From Bacteroidales bacterium (GTDB lineage Bacteria > Bacteroidota > Bacteroidia > Bacteroidales > F082): DNA of 38,960 bases. How positions within the stretch are numbered: position 1 is the stretch's first letter; each line of letters opens with the position of its first letter. Position numbers and translations under genes: made by a program. This document shows, one piece after another, positions 23,229 through 30,131 of this stretch. Under the pieces are notes generated by a model, which searched no databases, was not told the DNA's origin, and saw nothing but the letters and a program-made list of their open reading frames with translations. Location: the NCBI GenBank assembly GCA_024689285.1, contig JAILDR010000006.1, positions 1-38,960 of the forward strand, written 5' to 3'.

Positions 23229-24736
23229 GCTGAGGGTTGATCGTTGAATTGTTGATTTGTTGAATTGTTGCTTGCCGTCGGTTTGGCTATCTTGCTGAAC
23301 AGTCTTTGGAAGAATTTCTTCCAGCTGTCGGCATCGAAGAGGGCTGCGTCTGTGGTGGCCTTGAAGGTTAGGAAGAGGCCAATGGGAAGTAAGACAAGCG
23401 ATGAAATCCAAACGCCAAGGAACATATTGAGGCCACCGAAGACGGCCATGCGTTCTCCGATAGTGGAGATGATATGGTAAAAGACGAAAAACAGCACCGA
23501 AACAACAACGGGCATACCCAATCCTCCCTTGCGGATGATGCAGCCAAGAGGTGCTCCTATGAAGAAGAAGATGAGGCAGGCGATACTCAATGTGAACTTT
23601 TTGTGCCGTTCCTTCTTGTGTTTCATGATGTTCTCGTTTTGGCTTCGCTGGTCTATTTTGTTGAACGAGGCGTTTTCTTTGGCGTTGCGTGCCGTACTTA
23701 TGGCCATGTCAGCGATGACGGTGCGGATGCTGTCGGGATATTGCTCGATGAGTGGCCATTGCAGCGTTGTGATGGTGTCGGCTATGGTGTCGCGTATTTG
23801 TGAGCGTTCGGCGGTGGTGAGCTGCTCGTCGTTCATGTTGGCGTAGTTGGACCATCGTCGGGAGAAACTTTCAGTAAAGCCTTCTTGTTTGGTTTCAAAG
23901 CGCCGTTCAAGCGAGTCTAAGGCGGTGGTGAGCTGCCTGATGTTCATCATCTGTTGTGACGATTTATACATATCTTCGCTTGAGCGTGTCATATCGAAGT
24001 CCTTGAGGCTGAACTTGAGTTGTTCCTGCTTGAACGACATGCGCTCGAAAGGCCGTGTCTGTTTGTAGTTCTCAACGTTGGTGACATCGGTGTAGTTGTA
24101 TCCGTCGTATAGGGTGAAGATGATGCACCGTTGATTGGGACTCATCGACATTCTGCCTGAGTCGGCACTAATGATTTTGGTGTTGCCCATGCGGTCGGTG
24201 TGGTCGTAGATCTTCACGCCATAGATGCTGCTGCCGTCGGCACCCTTGCGTTCCACATAGATGACATAGTTGTCCAGGTCGCGGTAGAAAACACCCTCCT
24301 TGATGTTGAAGGCCAGCTTTTGTCGGCGCACATCGAAGAGTAGCGTTTGTCCCCTGAGGTTGGCCACAGGGATGAGGCTGTTTGAAACGAAAAAGGCGAA
24401 TCCGCTGAGTAGCACCGAGAAAATGACCAAAGGCCGCATCACTTTCCACATCGAGATGCCGGAGGCTTTCATGGCCACCAACTCGTAATGCTCGCCGAAG
24501 TTGCCGAAACACATCAGGGAGGCCAACAGCAAGGCCAAAGGCAAAGCCATCGGAATGAAGGTGATGGACATGTGAAAAAACAGTTCTGCCAAGATATTCA
24601 TTTCCAGACCTTTTCCAACGAGGTCGTCGACATAAAGCCAAAGAAACTGCATGTCAAGAATGAACAGCACGATGAAAAATGTGAACAGGAAAGTCCCCAC
24701 AAATGAGCTGACAATATAGCGGTAAAGTTTTTTCAT
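23225..24736 (-). CDS. LptF/LptG (YjgP/YjgQ) family permease
   Basis: The 503-residue inner-membrane protein is the permease type of the LPS-export ABC complex LptB2FG. It has an N-terminal helix (about 12-32), two further helices (about 55-75 and 100-125), a long periplasmic jelly-roll domain (about 130-380) and C-terminal helices (about 385-475, CLIFFFIGAPLGCIIRKGGL and VWISSLVLLPIGLFLTF). The periplasmic part is enlarged with a helical insert (about 250-350), common in Bacteroidetes members. The last residues NNSTNQQFNDQPSA are encoded by an array of AACAATTC-like octamers and have no family counterpart. It overlaps the next GT4 gene by 4 nt. The promoter CAAAGGTA (minus TACCTTTG) is at 24753. 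Whether it is LptF or LptG cannot be told. Confidence 0.92.
   Translation of the reverse strand: MKKLYRYIVSSFVGTFLFTFFIVLFILDMQFLWLYVDDLVGKGLEMNILAELFFHMSITFIPMALPLALLLASLMCFGNFGEHYELVAMKASGISMWKVMRPLVIFSVLLSGFAFFVSNSLIPVANLRGQTLLFDVRRQKLAFNIKEGVFYRDLDNYVIYVERKGADGSSIYGVKIYDHTDRMGNTKIISADSGRMSMSPNQRCIIFTLYDGYNYTDVTNVENYKQTRPFERMSFKQEQLKFSLKDFDMTRSSEDMYKSSQQMMNIRQLTTALDSLERRFETKQEGFTESFSRRWSNYANMNDEQLTTAERSQIRDTIADTITTLQWPLIEQYPDSIRTVIADMAISTARNAKENASFNKIDQRSQNENIMKHKKERHKKFTLSIACLIFFFIGAPLGCIIRKGGLGMPVVVSVLFFVFYHIISTIGERMAVFGGLNMFLGVWISSLVLLPIGLFLTFKATTDAALFDADSWKKFFQRLFSKIAKPTASNNSTNQQFNDQPSA
23236..23270 (-). repeat. Octamer array (leader of GT4, end of lptF)
   Basis: On the minus strand AACAATTC-like units (AACAATTC, AAATCAAC-type and AACGATC) run for 35 nt, ending 7 nt before the ATG at 23228. 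The same bases encode the C-terminal residues of lptF. Confidence 0.7.
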
Positions 24737-24752
24737 TTCTAAAATAACGCTG

Positions 24753-24760
24753 CAAAGGTA
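24753..24760 (-). promoter_or_regulatory. Promoter -7 element of lptF
   Basis: On the minus strand TACCTTTG fits TAnnTTTG and lies 16 nt before the ATG at 24736. The plus-strand -7 box at 24770 is within 10 nt, so the divergent promoters overlap. Confidence 0.6.
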
Positions 24761-24769
24761 GAAAAATTC

Positions 24770-24777
24770 TATCTTTG
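24770..24777 (+). promoter_or_regulatory. Promoter -7 element of the small PAS protein gene
   Basis: TATCTTTG fits TAnnTTTG and lies 20 nt before the ATG at 24798. Confidence 0.65.
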
Positions 24778-24797
24778 CCGGAAATATTCAAACGATT

Positions 24798-25133
24798 ATG
24801 GAACACAAGGATTATTACAAAGGCCTCAACTTGGCCATTACCGTCAGCGCAAAGGACGGAGAAATTTTATACCAGAACGACAGCTCTATCGAAGTGAACG
24901 GCGACGCCCGTGGCCGCGACCTGATGAAATGCCACAACGAACGCTCTCAGCAGATTATCCGTCATCTTTTGGACGATGCCGCGACTAATGTCTACACGAT
25001 TTCCAAGAAAGGCAAAAAGAAACTGATTTACCAGACACCGTGGTATGAAGACGATGAAAAGAAATCCGTTGGCGGATTAGTGGAGTTCTCCATCATTCTG
25101 CCTGAGGATATGCCGCATTACGATAGAGGATAA
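24798..25133 (+). CDS. Small PAS-domain protein
   Basis: The 111-residue cytoplasmic protein is a single PAS-like domain: YYKGLNLAITVSAKDGEILY gives the first strands, RGRDLMKCHNERSQQIIRHL the helices and KKKLIYQTPWYEDDEKKSVG with GLVEFSIILPEDMPHYDRG the last strands. Small stand-alone PAS proteins with this KLIYQTPW motif occur in many Bacteroidetes. There is no output domain, so it may bind a ligand and signal through a partner. Its promoter overlaps that of divergent lptF, and it shares a bidirectional terminator with convergent ackA. It is a monocistronic unit. Confidence 0.85.
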   Translation: MEHKDYYKGLNLAITVSAKDGEILYQNDSSIEVNGDARGRDLMKCHNERSQQIIRHLLDDAATNVYTISKKGKKKLIYQTPWYEDDEKKSVGGLVEFSIILPEDMPHYDRG

Positions 25134-25135
25134 CA

Positions 25136-25162
25136 AAAAAGGGCGCCAACAGCGCCCTTTTT
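25136..25162. terminator. Bidirectional terminator between the PAS gene and ackA
   Basis: AAAAAGGGCGC pairs perfectly with GCGCCCTTTTT over a CAACA loop. It has a T run on either strand and separates two convergent genes. Confidence 0.9.
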
Positions 25163-25181
25163 CCGTTACATCATGACGCAC

Positions 25182-26387
25182 TTACTTCGTCACCAGATTA
25201 TAAGTGTCTTGTGCGATGACGAACTCTTCGTCGGTAGGATACACCACCACGGTGATGTTTGAGTCGGGCGTGCTGATAACGCCGGCATCGCCGATGATTT
25301 CCTTGTTGACCTTGCGGTCGAGCTTGATGCCGAGACCTTCCATGTTCTCCAGGATGGCTTCGCGCATGAACCAGGCGTTCTCGCCGATGCCGCCCGTCAT
25401 TACGATGATGTTGGCACCGTTCATCACGGCCATGTAGCCACCGATGTACTTCTTCACTCGGTGGGCGAACATGTTGAAGGCGTAGGTGCTGCGCACGTCG
25501 CCTTCTTCCTTGGCGGCGCGCACATCGCGCATATCCTGTTTGCCACCTGTGATGCCCACGAGACCGGACTTTTTGTTCACCAACGTGTTCATTTCCTTGG
25601 TGCTGAGGCCTTCCTTGTCCATGATGTACATGAAGGCACCCACGTCGAGGTCGCCCGTGCGGCTGCCCATCACAAGACCTTCAACGGGCGTGAAGCCCAT
25701 CGAGGTTTCCACCGACTTGCCGTATTCGACGGCTGCGATGCTGGCGCCGCTGCCCAAGTGGCAGGTGACGATTTTCGACTGTTTCCAGTCCTTACCAACG
25801 AAAGCGGCGGCCTTCTCGGCCACATACTTGTGGCTGGTGCCGTGGAAGCCATAGCGGCGCACACGGTATTTCTCATAATATTCGTAAGGCAAGGCGTAGA
25901 GATAAGCCTCGGCAGGCATGGTGCTGTGGAACGATGTGTCGAACACGGCTGCCATCGGGATGCCGGGAAGCACTTCCTGCATGGCTGCAATACCCTGCAA
26001 GGCACCCGGGTTGTGCAGCGGGGCGAGGTCGCAGAGCTCCTTGATTAGGTCGATGACCGTATTGTCGATGAGGACGCTGTGACTGAACTTCTCACCACCG
26101 TGGGCTACGCGGTGACCGACGGCATTGATTTCCTTCAGGTCTTTGATGACACCCATCTTCGGGTCAACCAAAGCTTTGAGCACCAGTTTGATGCCTTCGG
26201 TATGGTTCGGGATGGGGAGTTGCTCGTAGTGCTTCTCACCATTGTATTTGTGGGTGAATTCGCCCATTTCGAGGCCGATGCGTTCCAAGAGACCCTTGGC
26301 CAGCAGGCGCGATGAATTGGCGTTTTCCATCTCCAACAGTTGGTATTTGATGGAAGAGCTGCCGCAGTTTAAGACTAATATCTTCAT
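25182..26387 (-). CDS. ackA: Acetate kinase
   Basis: The 401-residue enzyme, started at the ATG at 26387 (MKILVLNCGSSSIKYQ), transfers phosphate from acetyl phosphate to ADP, giving acetate and ATP in the cytosol. Visible motifs are NCGSSSIKYQL, VGHRVAHGGE, the FDTSFHSTMP segment, GFHGTSHKYV, HLGSGASIAA, TPVEGLVMGSRTGDLD and TGGIGENAWFMREA. An in-frame ATG 17 codons upstream lies in the octamer array and would add MRPYKPTIKQFNNQQFN, with no family counterpart. It follows pta on the same strand with a 117-nt gap holding an inverted REP pair. Acetate is thus probably a fermentation end product, with energy gained by substrate-level phosphorylation. Confidence 0.97.
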   Translation of the reverse strand: MKILVLNCGSSSIKYQLLEMENANSSRLLAKGLLERIGLEMGEFTHKYNGEKHYEQLPIPNHTEGIKLVLKALVDPKMGVIKDLKEINAVGHRVAHGGEKFSHSVLIDNTVIDLIKELCDLAPLHNPGALQGIAAMQEVLPGIPMAAVFDTSFHSTMPAEAYLYALPYEYYEKYRVRRYGFHGTSHKYVAEKAAAFVGKDWKQSKIVTCHLGSGASIAAVEYGKSVETSMGFTPVEGLVMGSRTGDLDVGAFMYIMDKEGLSTKEMNTLVNKKSGLVGITGGKQDMRDVRAAKEEGDVRSTYAFNMFAHRVKKYIGGYMAVMNGANIIVMTGGIGENAWFMREAILENMEGLGIKLDRKVNKEIIGDAGVISTPDSNITVVVYPTDEEFVIAQDTYNLVTK

Positions 26388-26424
26388 GTTGAATTGTTGA
26401 TTGTTGAATTGTTTAATTGTTGGT
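26388..26424 (-). repeat. Octamer array in the ackA leader
   Basis: On the minus strand AACAATT-type units (AATTAAAC, AATTCAAC, AATCAAC, AATTCAAC) repeat up to the ATG. The array matches those before pta and moxR and keeps the same orientation relative to the gene. Confidence 0.75.
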
Positions 26425-26452
26425 TTGTAGGGACGCATCGAATGCGTCCGCC
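26425..26452 (+). repeat. REP-like palindrome, family 1, unit A
   Basis: TTGTAGGGACGCA-TCGAA-TGCGTCCGCC. GGACGCA pairs with TGCGTCC over a five-base loop. It is inverted relative to unit B 21 nt away, so the pair could fold into a long hairpin in the pta-ackA transcript. Confidence 0.8.
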
Positions 26453-26473
26453 CAAATATTGGATTTGTGGATT

Positions 26474-26499
26474 GGCGGACGCACAGTGCGTCCCTACAA
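26474..26499 (-). repeat. REP-like palindrome, family 1, unit B
   Basis: On the plus strand GGCGGACGCA-CAG-TGCGTCCCTACAA, the reverse complement of unit A apart from its loop. It ends 5 nt before the pta stop codon at 26505. Confidence 0.8.
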
Positions 26500-26504
26500 G
26501 CGAA

Positions 26505-27518
26505 TTATTTCTGTTTCTGTGCAATAGCTTGGTTGCAGGTGATGGCGACCAGTTTGTACACGTCGTCGATGGAGCATCCGCGGCTGAGGTCGTTGCAGGG
26601 CTTGGCGAGTCCTTGCAGCACGGGGCCGACGGCCTCGGCACCGGCCAAACGCTGTACGAGTTTATAGGCGATGTTGCCCACTTCGAGGCAGGGGAACACG
26701 AGGGTGTTGGCTTTACCGGCAACGGGGCTGCCTGGAGCCTTGCTTGAACCAACTGAAGGCACGATGGCGGCATCAGCTTGCAGTTCGCCATCGAGGACGA
26801 GGTCGGGACGACGCTCCTTGGCGATGCGGGTGGCTTCGATGACCTTGTCGACAACTTCATGCTTGGCACTGCCCTTGGTGGAGAAGCTCAGGATGGCGGT
26901 GACGGGGTCGATCTTGGCGATAGCCTTGGCGGTATCGGCGGTGCAGATGGCGATTTCGGCCAGTTGCTCGGCTGTCGGCATAGGCGTGACGGCGCAGTCG
27001 GCAAAGACCATGCGACCATCGGTGCCGTAGGGGCAACCTTCGGGCAGGAACATCGTGAAAGCGCCGCTGACGCAGCTCACGCCAGGCACGGTCTTGATGA
27101 TCTGCAGGGCAGGACGGAGCATGTCGCCCGTGGTGCTCCGGGCACCGCTGACGAGACCGTCGGCCTCACCGGCTTTCACCAGCAGGATGCCGAGGTACAT
27201 GAAGTTGCCTGCCAAATCGTAAGCCTGCTCGGGAGTCATGCCTTTGGCCTTGCGGATTTCATAAAGAAGGTCGGCGTATTTCTGACGCTCGGGGTTGGCT
27301 ATCGGGTCGATGATGCGGGCTTTGCCGATGTTTTTCAGACCAAACTCAGCGGCCATTTCCATAATCTTTTCGGCGGGACCGATGAGGATGATGTCGGCCA
27401 CGTTGTCAGCCAAAAGCTGGTCGGCGGCTTTCAGGGTACGGGGCTCGTCGCCCTCGGGGAGCACAATGCGCTGCTTGTTGGCTTGTGCATTGGCGATGAT
27501 TTCATGCATTAAATTCAT
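26505..27518 (-). CDS. pta: Phosphate acetyltransferase
   Basis: The 337-residue enzyme is the short Pta type and converts acetyl-CoA and phosphate to acetyl phosphate and CoA in the cytosol. Features: IVLPEGDEPRTLKAADQLL at the start, GEADGLVSGARSTTGDMLRP, GAFTMFLPEG, MVFADCAVTPMPTAEQLAEI, LSFSTKGSAKHE and the C-terminal GSPVAGKANTLVFPCLEVGN with YKLVQRLAGAEAVGPVLQG. It lacks the N-terminal DRTGG regulatory region of E. coli Pta. It probably forms an operon with ackA, driven by the promoter at 27599-27629. The start at 27518 (MNLMHEI) is typical; the Met at codon 4 is an alternative. Confidence 0.97.
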   Translation of the reverse strand: MNLMHEIIANAQANKQRIVLPEGDEPRTLKAADQLLADNVADIILIGPAEKIMEMAAEFGLKNIGKARIIDPIANPERQKYADLLYEIRKAKGMTPEQAYDLAGNFMYLGILLVKAGEADGLVSGARSTTGDMLRPALQIIKTVPGVSCVSGAFTMFLPEGCPYGTDGRMVFADCAVTPMPTAEQLAEIAICTADTAKAIAKIDPVTAILSFSTKGSAKHEVVDKVIEATRIAKERRPDLVLDGELQADAAIVPSVGSSKAPGSPVAGKANTLVFPCLEVGNIAYKLVQRLAGAEAVGPVLQGLAKPCNDLSRGCSIDDVYKLVAITCNQAIAQKQK

Positions 27519-27549
27519 GTTGAATCGTTTATTGTTGAATTGTTTAATT
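27519..27549 (-). repeat. Octamer array in the pta leader
   Basis: On the minus strand AATTAAAC, AATTCAAC, AATAAAC and GATTCAAC lie head to tail and end at the ATG. The pattern is almost the same as before ackA and moxR. Confidence 0.75.
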
Positions 27550-27568
27550 GTTGTTGTTTTCCGTTTTC

Positions 27569-27584
27569 TCCGACATGTGTCGGA
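27569..27584. promoter_or_regulatory. Inverted repeat TCCGACA-TG-TGTCGGA in the pta leader
   Basis: Seven-base arms flank a 2-nt centre, just downstream of the predicted pta transcription start. Its symmetry and position suit an operator for a dimeric regulator. No regulator is assigned. Confidence 0.5.
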
Positions 27585-27598
27585 TGATTTTGAACCTG

Positions 27599-27629
27599 CA
27601 AAACTACTGAATTATTCTTGTGTTTCCAA
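27599..27629 (-). promoter_or_regulatory. Promoter of pta-ackA
   Basis: On the minus strand TTG (27629-27627), a 20-nt spacer and TAGTTTTG (27606-27599) fit the Bacteroidota promoter pattern. Transcription should start near 27592, giving a 5' leader of about 74 nt. Confidence 0.65.
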
Positions 27630-27684
27630 ACTTTAATCAAAAAAAAACGCCAACTTTTTCATAAAGCCGGAGTTCGGCGGGTGT

Positions 27685-27726
27685 CAACTATCAACTGTCA
27701 ACTGTAAACTGCAAACTGCCAACTGT
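27685..27726 (+). repeat. Heptamer array (six units, no gaps)
   Basis: CAACTAT, CAACTGT, CAACTGT, AAACTGC, AAACTGC and CAACTGT follow one another in exact 7-nt register. No coding sequence or promoter coincides with it. Confidence 0.85.
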
Positions 27727-28033
27727 CGACATGCTATGTTTTCAGGTCAAGATTGGGTAGGCCAAAAGTCGGAGTTACATCGGAGTTGGAAATTTCGGTT
27801 TTGGGTTCAAGAAGTCAAAGAACGATGTCAGGCGTGAGGGTCACTCAGTCGTATTGACGGTGCAAAGGTACAACCGCGAAATTGCGCTCTACGAATTTTT
27901 CGGCAACATTTTTCGGGGGTGATGATAATTTTTTCTGCGCAAAAATGTGGTCGTGAGATGACACAAGACAACGCCAAATACTGAATGACCTAATCAAAAC
28001 AGCCTAACGATTCCCTATGCGTCAAGAAAAATG

Positions 28034-28041
28034 TATATTTG
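28034..28041 (+). promoter_or_regulatory. Upstream candidate -7 element for the aerotolerance operon
   Basis: TATATTTG fits TAnnTTTG but has no clear -33 TTG, and lies 149 nt before the moxR ATG. It could be a second promoter. Confidence 0.4.
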
Positions 28042-28110
28042 CTGTGATTATTCGTCTCCTTTACTCACAATATTTTTCCCCTTTCTGAGTTATTTAACCT
28101 AAATAAGCAC

Positions 28111-28118
28111 TAATTTTG
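28111..28118 (+). promoter_or_regulatory. Promoter -7 element of the aerotolerance operon
   Basis: TAATTTTG fits TAnnTTTG and lies 71 nt before the moxR ATG. Transcription should start near 28125, so the octamer array would be inside the leader. Confidence 0.6.
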
Positions 28119-28142
28119 CACGCTTTTTGACGGGCTGTTGGC

Positions 28143-28181
28143 AACAATTCAACAATCAACGATTCAACAATTAAACAATTC
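28143..28181 (+). repeat. Octamer array in the moxR leader
   Basis: AACAATTC, AACAATC, AACGATTC, AACAATTA and AACAATTC run head to tail, ending 8 nt before the ATG at 28190. Confidence 0.8.
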
Positions 28182-28189
28182 AACATACA

Positions 28190-29182
28190 ATGATAGAGAC
28201 TGACATTCGTGAACTGAACGAAAAAATCCAAAGGGAGAGTCAATTCCTCGACCTCATCAACCTTGAAATGAACAAGGTCATCGTGGGACAGAAGCAGATG
28301 ACCGAACGCCTATTGATCGGCTTGCTGGCCAACGGACATATCCTCTTGGAAGGTGTTCCGGGACTGGCCAAAACCTTGGCCATCAAGTCGATGGCCAGTG
28401 CCATTGATGCCGAGTTCGCCCGCATCCAATTCACCCCTGACTTGCTGCCTGCCGACCTCATCGGCACGTTGATTTACAGCCAGAAGAAAGAGGAATTCGT
28501 GGTGCGTCGCGGCCCCATTTTCGCCAACTTCGTCCTTGCCGATGAAATCAACCGTTCTCCCGCCAAGGTGCAGAGTGCCTTGCTTGAAGCCATGCAGGAG
28601 CATCAGGTGACCATCGGTGACGAGACCTTCAAGTTGCCCGATCCTTTCCTCGTGATGGCTACCCAGAATCCCATCGAGCAGGAGGGTACCTATCCGTTGC
28701 CTGAGGCTCAGGTGGATCGTTTCATGTTGAAGGTGATTATCAACTATCCCAAGAAAGATGAAGAGAAAATTATTCTGCGCCAAAATATTAGCAATGCTGG
28801 CGCAAAAATCAATACCGTGGTGAAACCTGAAGACATCATCCGTGCCCGTGAGGTGTGCCGCGAGATTTATCTCGACGAAAAGATTGAGAACTACATCACC
28901 GATATCGTCTTTGCCTCGCGCTATCCTTCCGACTACAAGCTGAAGAAGTTTGCCAATATGATTAGTTATGGCGGCTCGCCGCGTGCCACTATCAATCTGG
29001 CTTTGGCTGCCAAGGCTTACGCCTTCATCAAGCATCGTGGCTATGTCATCCCTGAGGACATCCGTTCTGTGGCTCCCGATGTCATGCGCCACCGTATCGG
29101 TTTGACCTACGAGGCTGAGGCCGAAAACATTACCACCGAAGAAATCATCAACGAAATCCTGAATACCGTCGAAGTGCCGTAA
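28190..29182 (+). CDS. MoxR-family AAA+ ATPase of the aerotolerance operon
   Basis: The 330-residue protein has the MoxR AAA+ core: Walker A GVPGLAKT (55-62), Walker B VLADEINRSP (Asp118-Glu119), sensor 1 MATQNPIEQEGTYPLPEAQ, the arginine finger in DRF and a C-terminal lid with SYGGSPRATINLALAAKAY as sensor 2. MoxR ATPases act as chaperones for vWA-domain proteins, often encoded next to them. Here they include DUF58, BatA and BatB downstream. It opens the operon, 71 nt after the promoter box and after the octamer leader. A degenerate heptamer run and a REP unit follow before the DUF58 gene, so expression may drop or be buffered at that point. Confidence 0.96.
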   Translation: MIETDIRELNEKIQRESQFLDLINLEMNKVIVGQKQMTERLLIGLLANGHILLEGVPGLAKTLAIKSMASAIDAEFARIQFTPDLLPADLIGTLIYSQKKEEFVVRRGPIFANFVLADEINRSPAKVQSALLEAMQEHQVTIGDETFKLPDPFLVMATQNPIEQEGTYPLPEAQVDRFMLKVIINYPKKDEEKIILRQNISNAGAKINTVVKPEDIIRAREVCREIYLDEKIENYITDIVFASRYPSDYKLKKFANMISYGGSPRATINLALAAKAYAFIKHRGYVIPEDIRSVAPDVMRHRIGLTYEAEAENITTEEIINEILNTVEVP

Positions 29183-29186
29183 TTAG

Positions 29187-29207
29187 TTTAGGGTTTAGAG
29201 TTTAGAG
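29187..29207 (+). repeat. Degenerate TTTAGAG heptamers
   Basis: TTTAGGG, TTTAGAG and TTTAGAG lie in 7-nt register just after the moxR stop and run straight into a REP unit. Confidence 0.65.
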
Positions 29208-29209
29208 TT

Positions 29210-29236
29210 GTAGGGCTGTCGCAACGTGGCAGCCGC
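29210..29236 (+). repeat. REP-like palindrome, family 2, third copy
   Basis: GTAGGGCTGTCG-CAACG-TGGCAGCCGC; GGCTGTCG pairs with TGGCAGCC (two wobbles). It closely matches the unit at 20691 and lies between moxR and the DUF58 gene. Confidence 0.75.
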
Positions 29237-29252
29237 ACATTCGAAATAACCA

Positions 29253-30131
29253 ATGGAATCAACAGAAATATTCAAGAAAGTACGTAAAATCGAGATCAAG
29301 ACGCGAGGCCTCTCGAACCACATCTTTTCGGGGCAGTATCACAGTGCCTTCAAAGGGCGTGGTATGACCTTCAGCGAGGTGCGTGAGTATGAGTTTGGCG
29401 ACGACATCCGCAATATTGACTGGAATGTCACAGCCCGTTTCAACAGGCCTTTCGTCAAGATTTTCGAGGAGGAGCGCGAACTGACGGTCATGCTGCTCAT
29501 CGACGTGTCGGGTTCCAACGATTTTGGCTCGCAGCGTCAGTCGAAACGTGACTTGACTGCCGAACTGGCAGCGGTCTTGGCGTTTTCTGCCATCCAGAAC
29601 AACGATAAGGTGGGTGTCATTTTCTTCAGTAATAAGGTGGAGAAATTTATCCCTCCGAAGAAAGGCAGTTCGCACATCTTGCGCATCGTCAGGGAAATTG
29701 TCGACTTCAAGCCCGCTGAGCGCGGTACCGACATCGGCGAGGGCCTGCGTTTCCTGACCTCGGCCATCAAACGCCGCACCACTGCTTTCCTGATTTCCGA
29801 CTTCATGACGGATAAGAGCTTTGAGAAAGAGATGCAGATTTGTGCCAACAAGCACGATTTGGTCGCTTTGCGCATCACCGACCACCGCGAGATGGAGATT
29901 CCCAAGGTGGGGCTGGTGAAGTTCTGTGACTCGGAGACGGGCAAGGAGCTGTGGGTGGATACCTCAAGTCGCGCCTGGCATGATGCTTATTCCAAGATGA
30001 TTCAGTATAAGTCGGCAGAACTCAACCGCGAGTTTACCAAGCACGGTATTGACAACGCGCTGATTTATACGGGCGAGGACTATGTGAAACCTTTGATGCA
30101 ACTCTTCAAGAAAAGGGAGGCAAGAAGATGA
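29253..30131 (+). CDS. DUF58 domain protein (vWA-like), aerotolerance operon
   Basis: The 292-residue protein shows the DUF58 signature GMTFSEVREYEFGDDIRNID with WNVTARFNRPFVKIFEEERE, then a vWA-like metal site LLIDVSGSNDFGS (DxSxS at 84-88). It has no membrane segment. DUF58 proteins sit next to MoxR in Bacteroidetes and other phyla and probably are MoxR clients, although the biochemical role is unknown. It overlaps the next gene by 4 nt (30128-30131), so the two are translationally coupled. Confidence 0.94.
   Translation: MESTEIFKKVRKIEIKTRGLSNHIFSGQYHSAFKGRGMTFSEVREYEFGDDIRNIDWNVTARFNRPFVKIFEEERELTVMLLIDVSGSNDFGSQRQSKRDLTAELAAVLAFSAIQNNDKVGVIFFSNKVEKFIPPKKGSSHILRIVREIVDFKPAERGTDIGEGLRFLTSAIKRRTTAFLISDFMTDKSFEKEMQICANKHDLVALRITDHREMEIPKVGLVKFCDSETGKELWVDTSSRAWHDAYSKMIQYKSAELNREFTKHGIDNALIYTGEDYVKPLMQLFKKREARR

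Larger units (their letters stand above)
27630..28189. other. Gene-free interval between pta-ackA and the aerotolerance operon
   Basis: No gene or RNA family is recognised in these 560 nt. It holds a heptamer array (27685-27726), three copies of CGGAGTT (about 27668-27790), a lone minus-strand CAAAGGTA at 27863 that could be a -7 element for an unknown transcript, the candidate promoters at 28034 and 28111, and the octamer leader of moxR. Confidence 0.6.

Noticed and set aside
23229..23411. 61-codon N-terminal extension of the GT4 gene
   Set aside because: It lies inside lptF in another frame and precedes the typical GT4 start MKILLLCNKPPYP, which overlaps the lptF stop by 4 nt.
27863..27870. 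Minus-strand CAAAGGTA (-7 like) in the gene-free interval, possible small RNA promoter
   Set aside because: No -33 element and no downstream hairpin or conserved RNA structure were found, so I list it only as a note.
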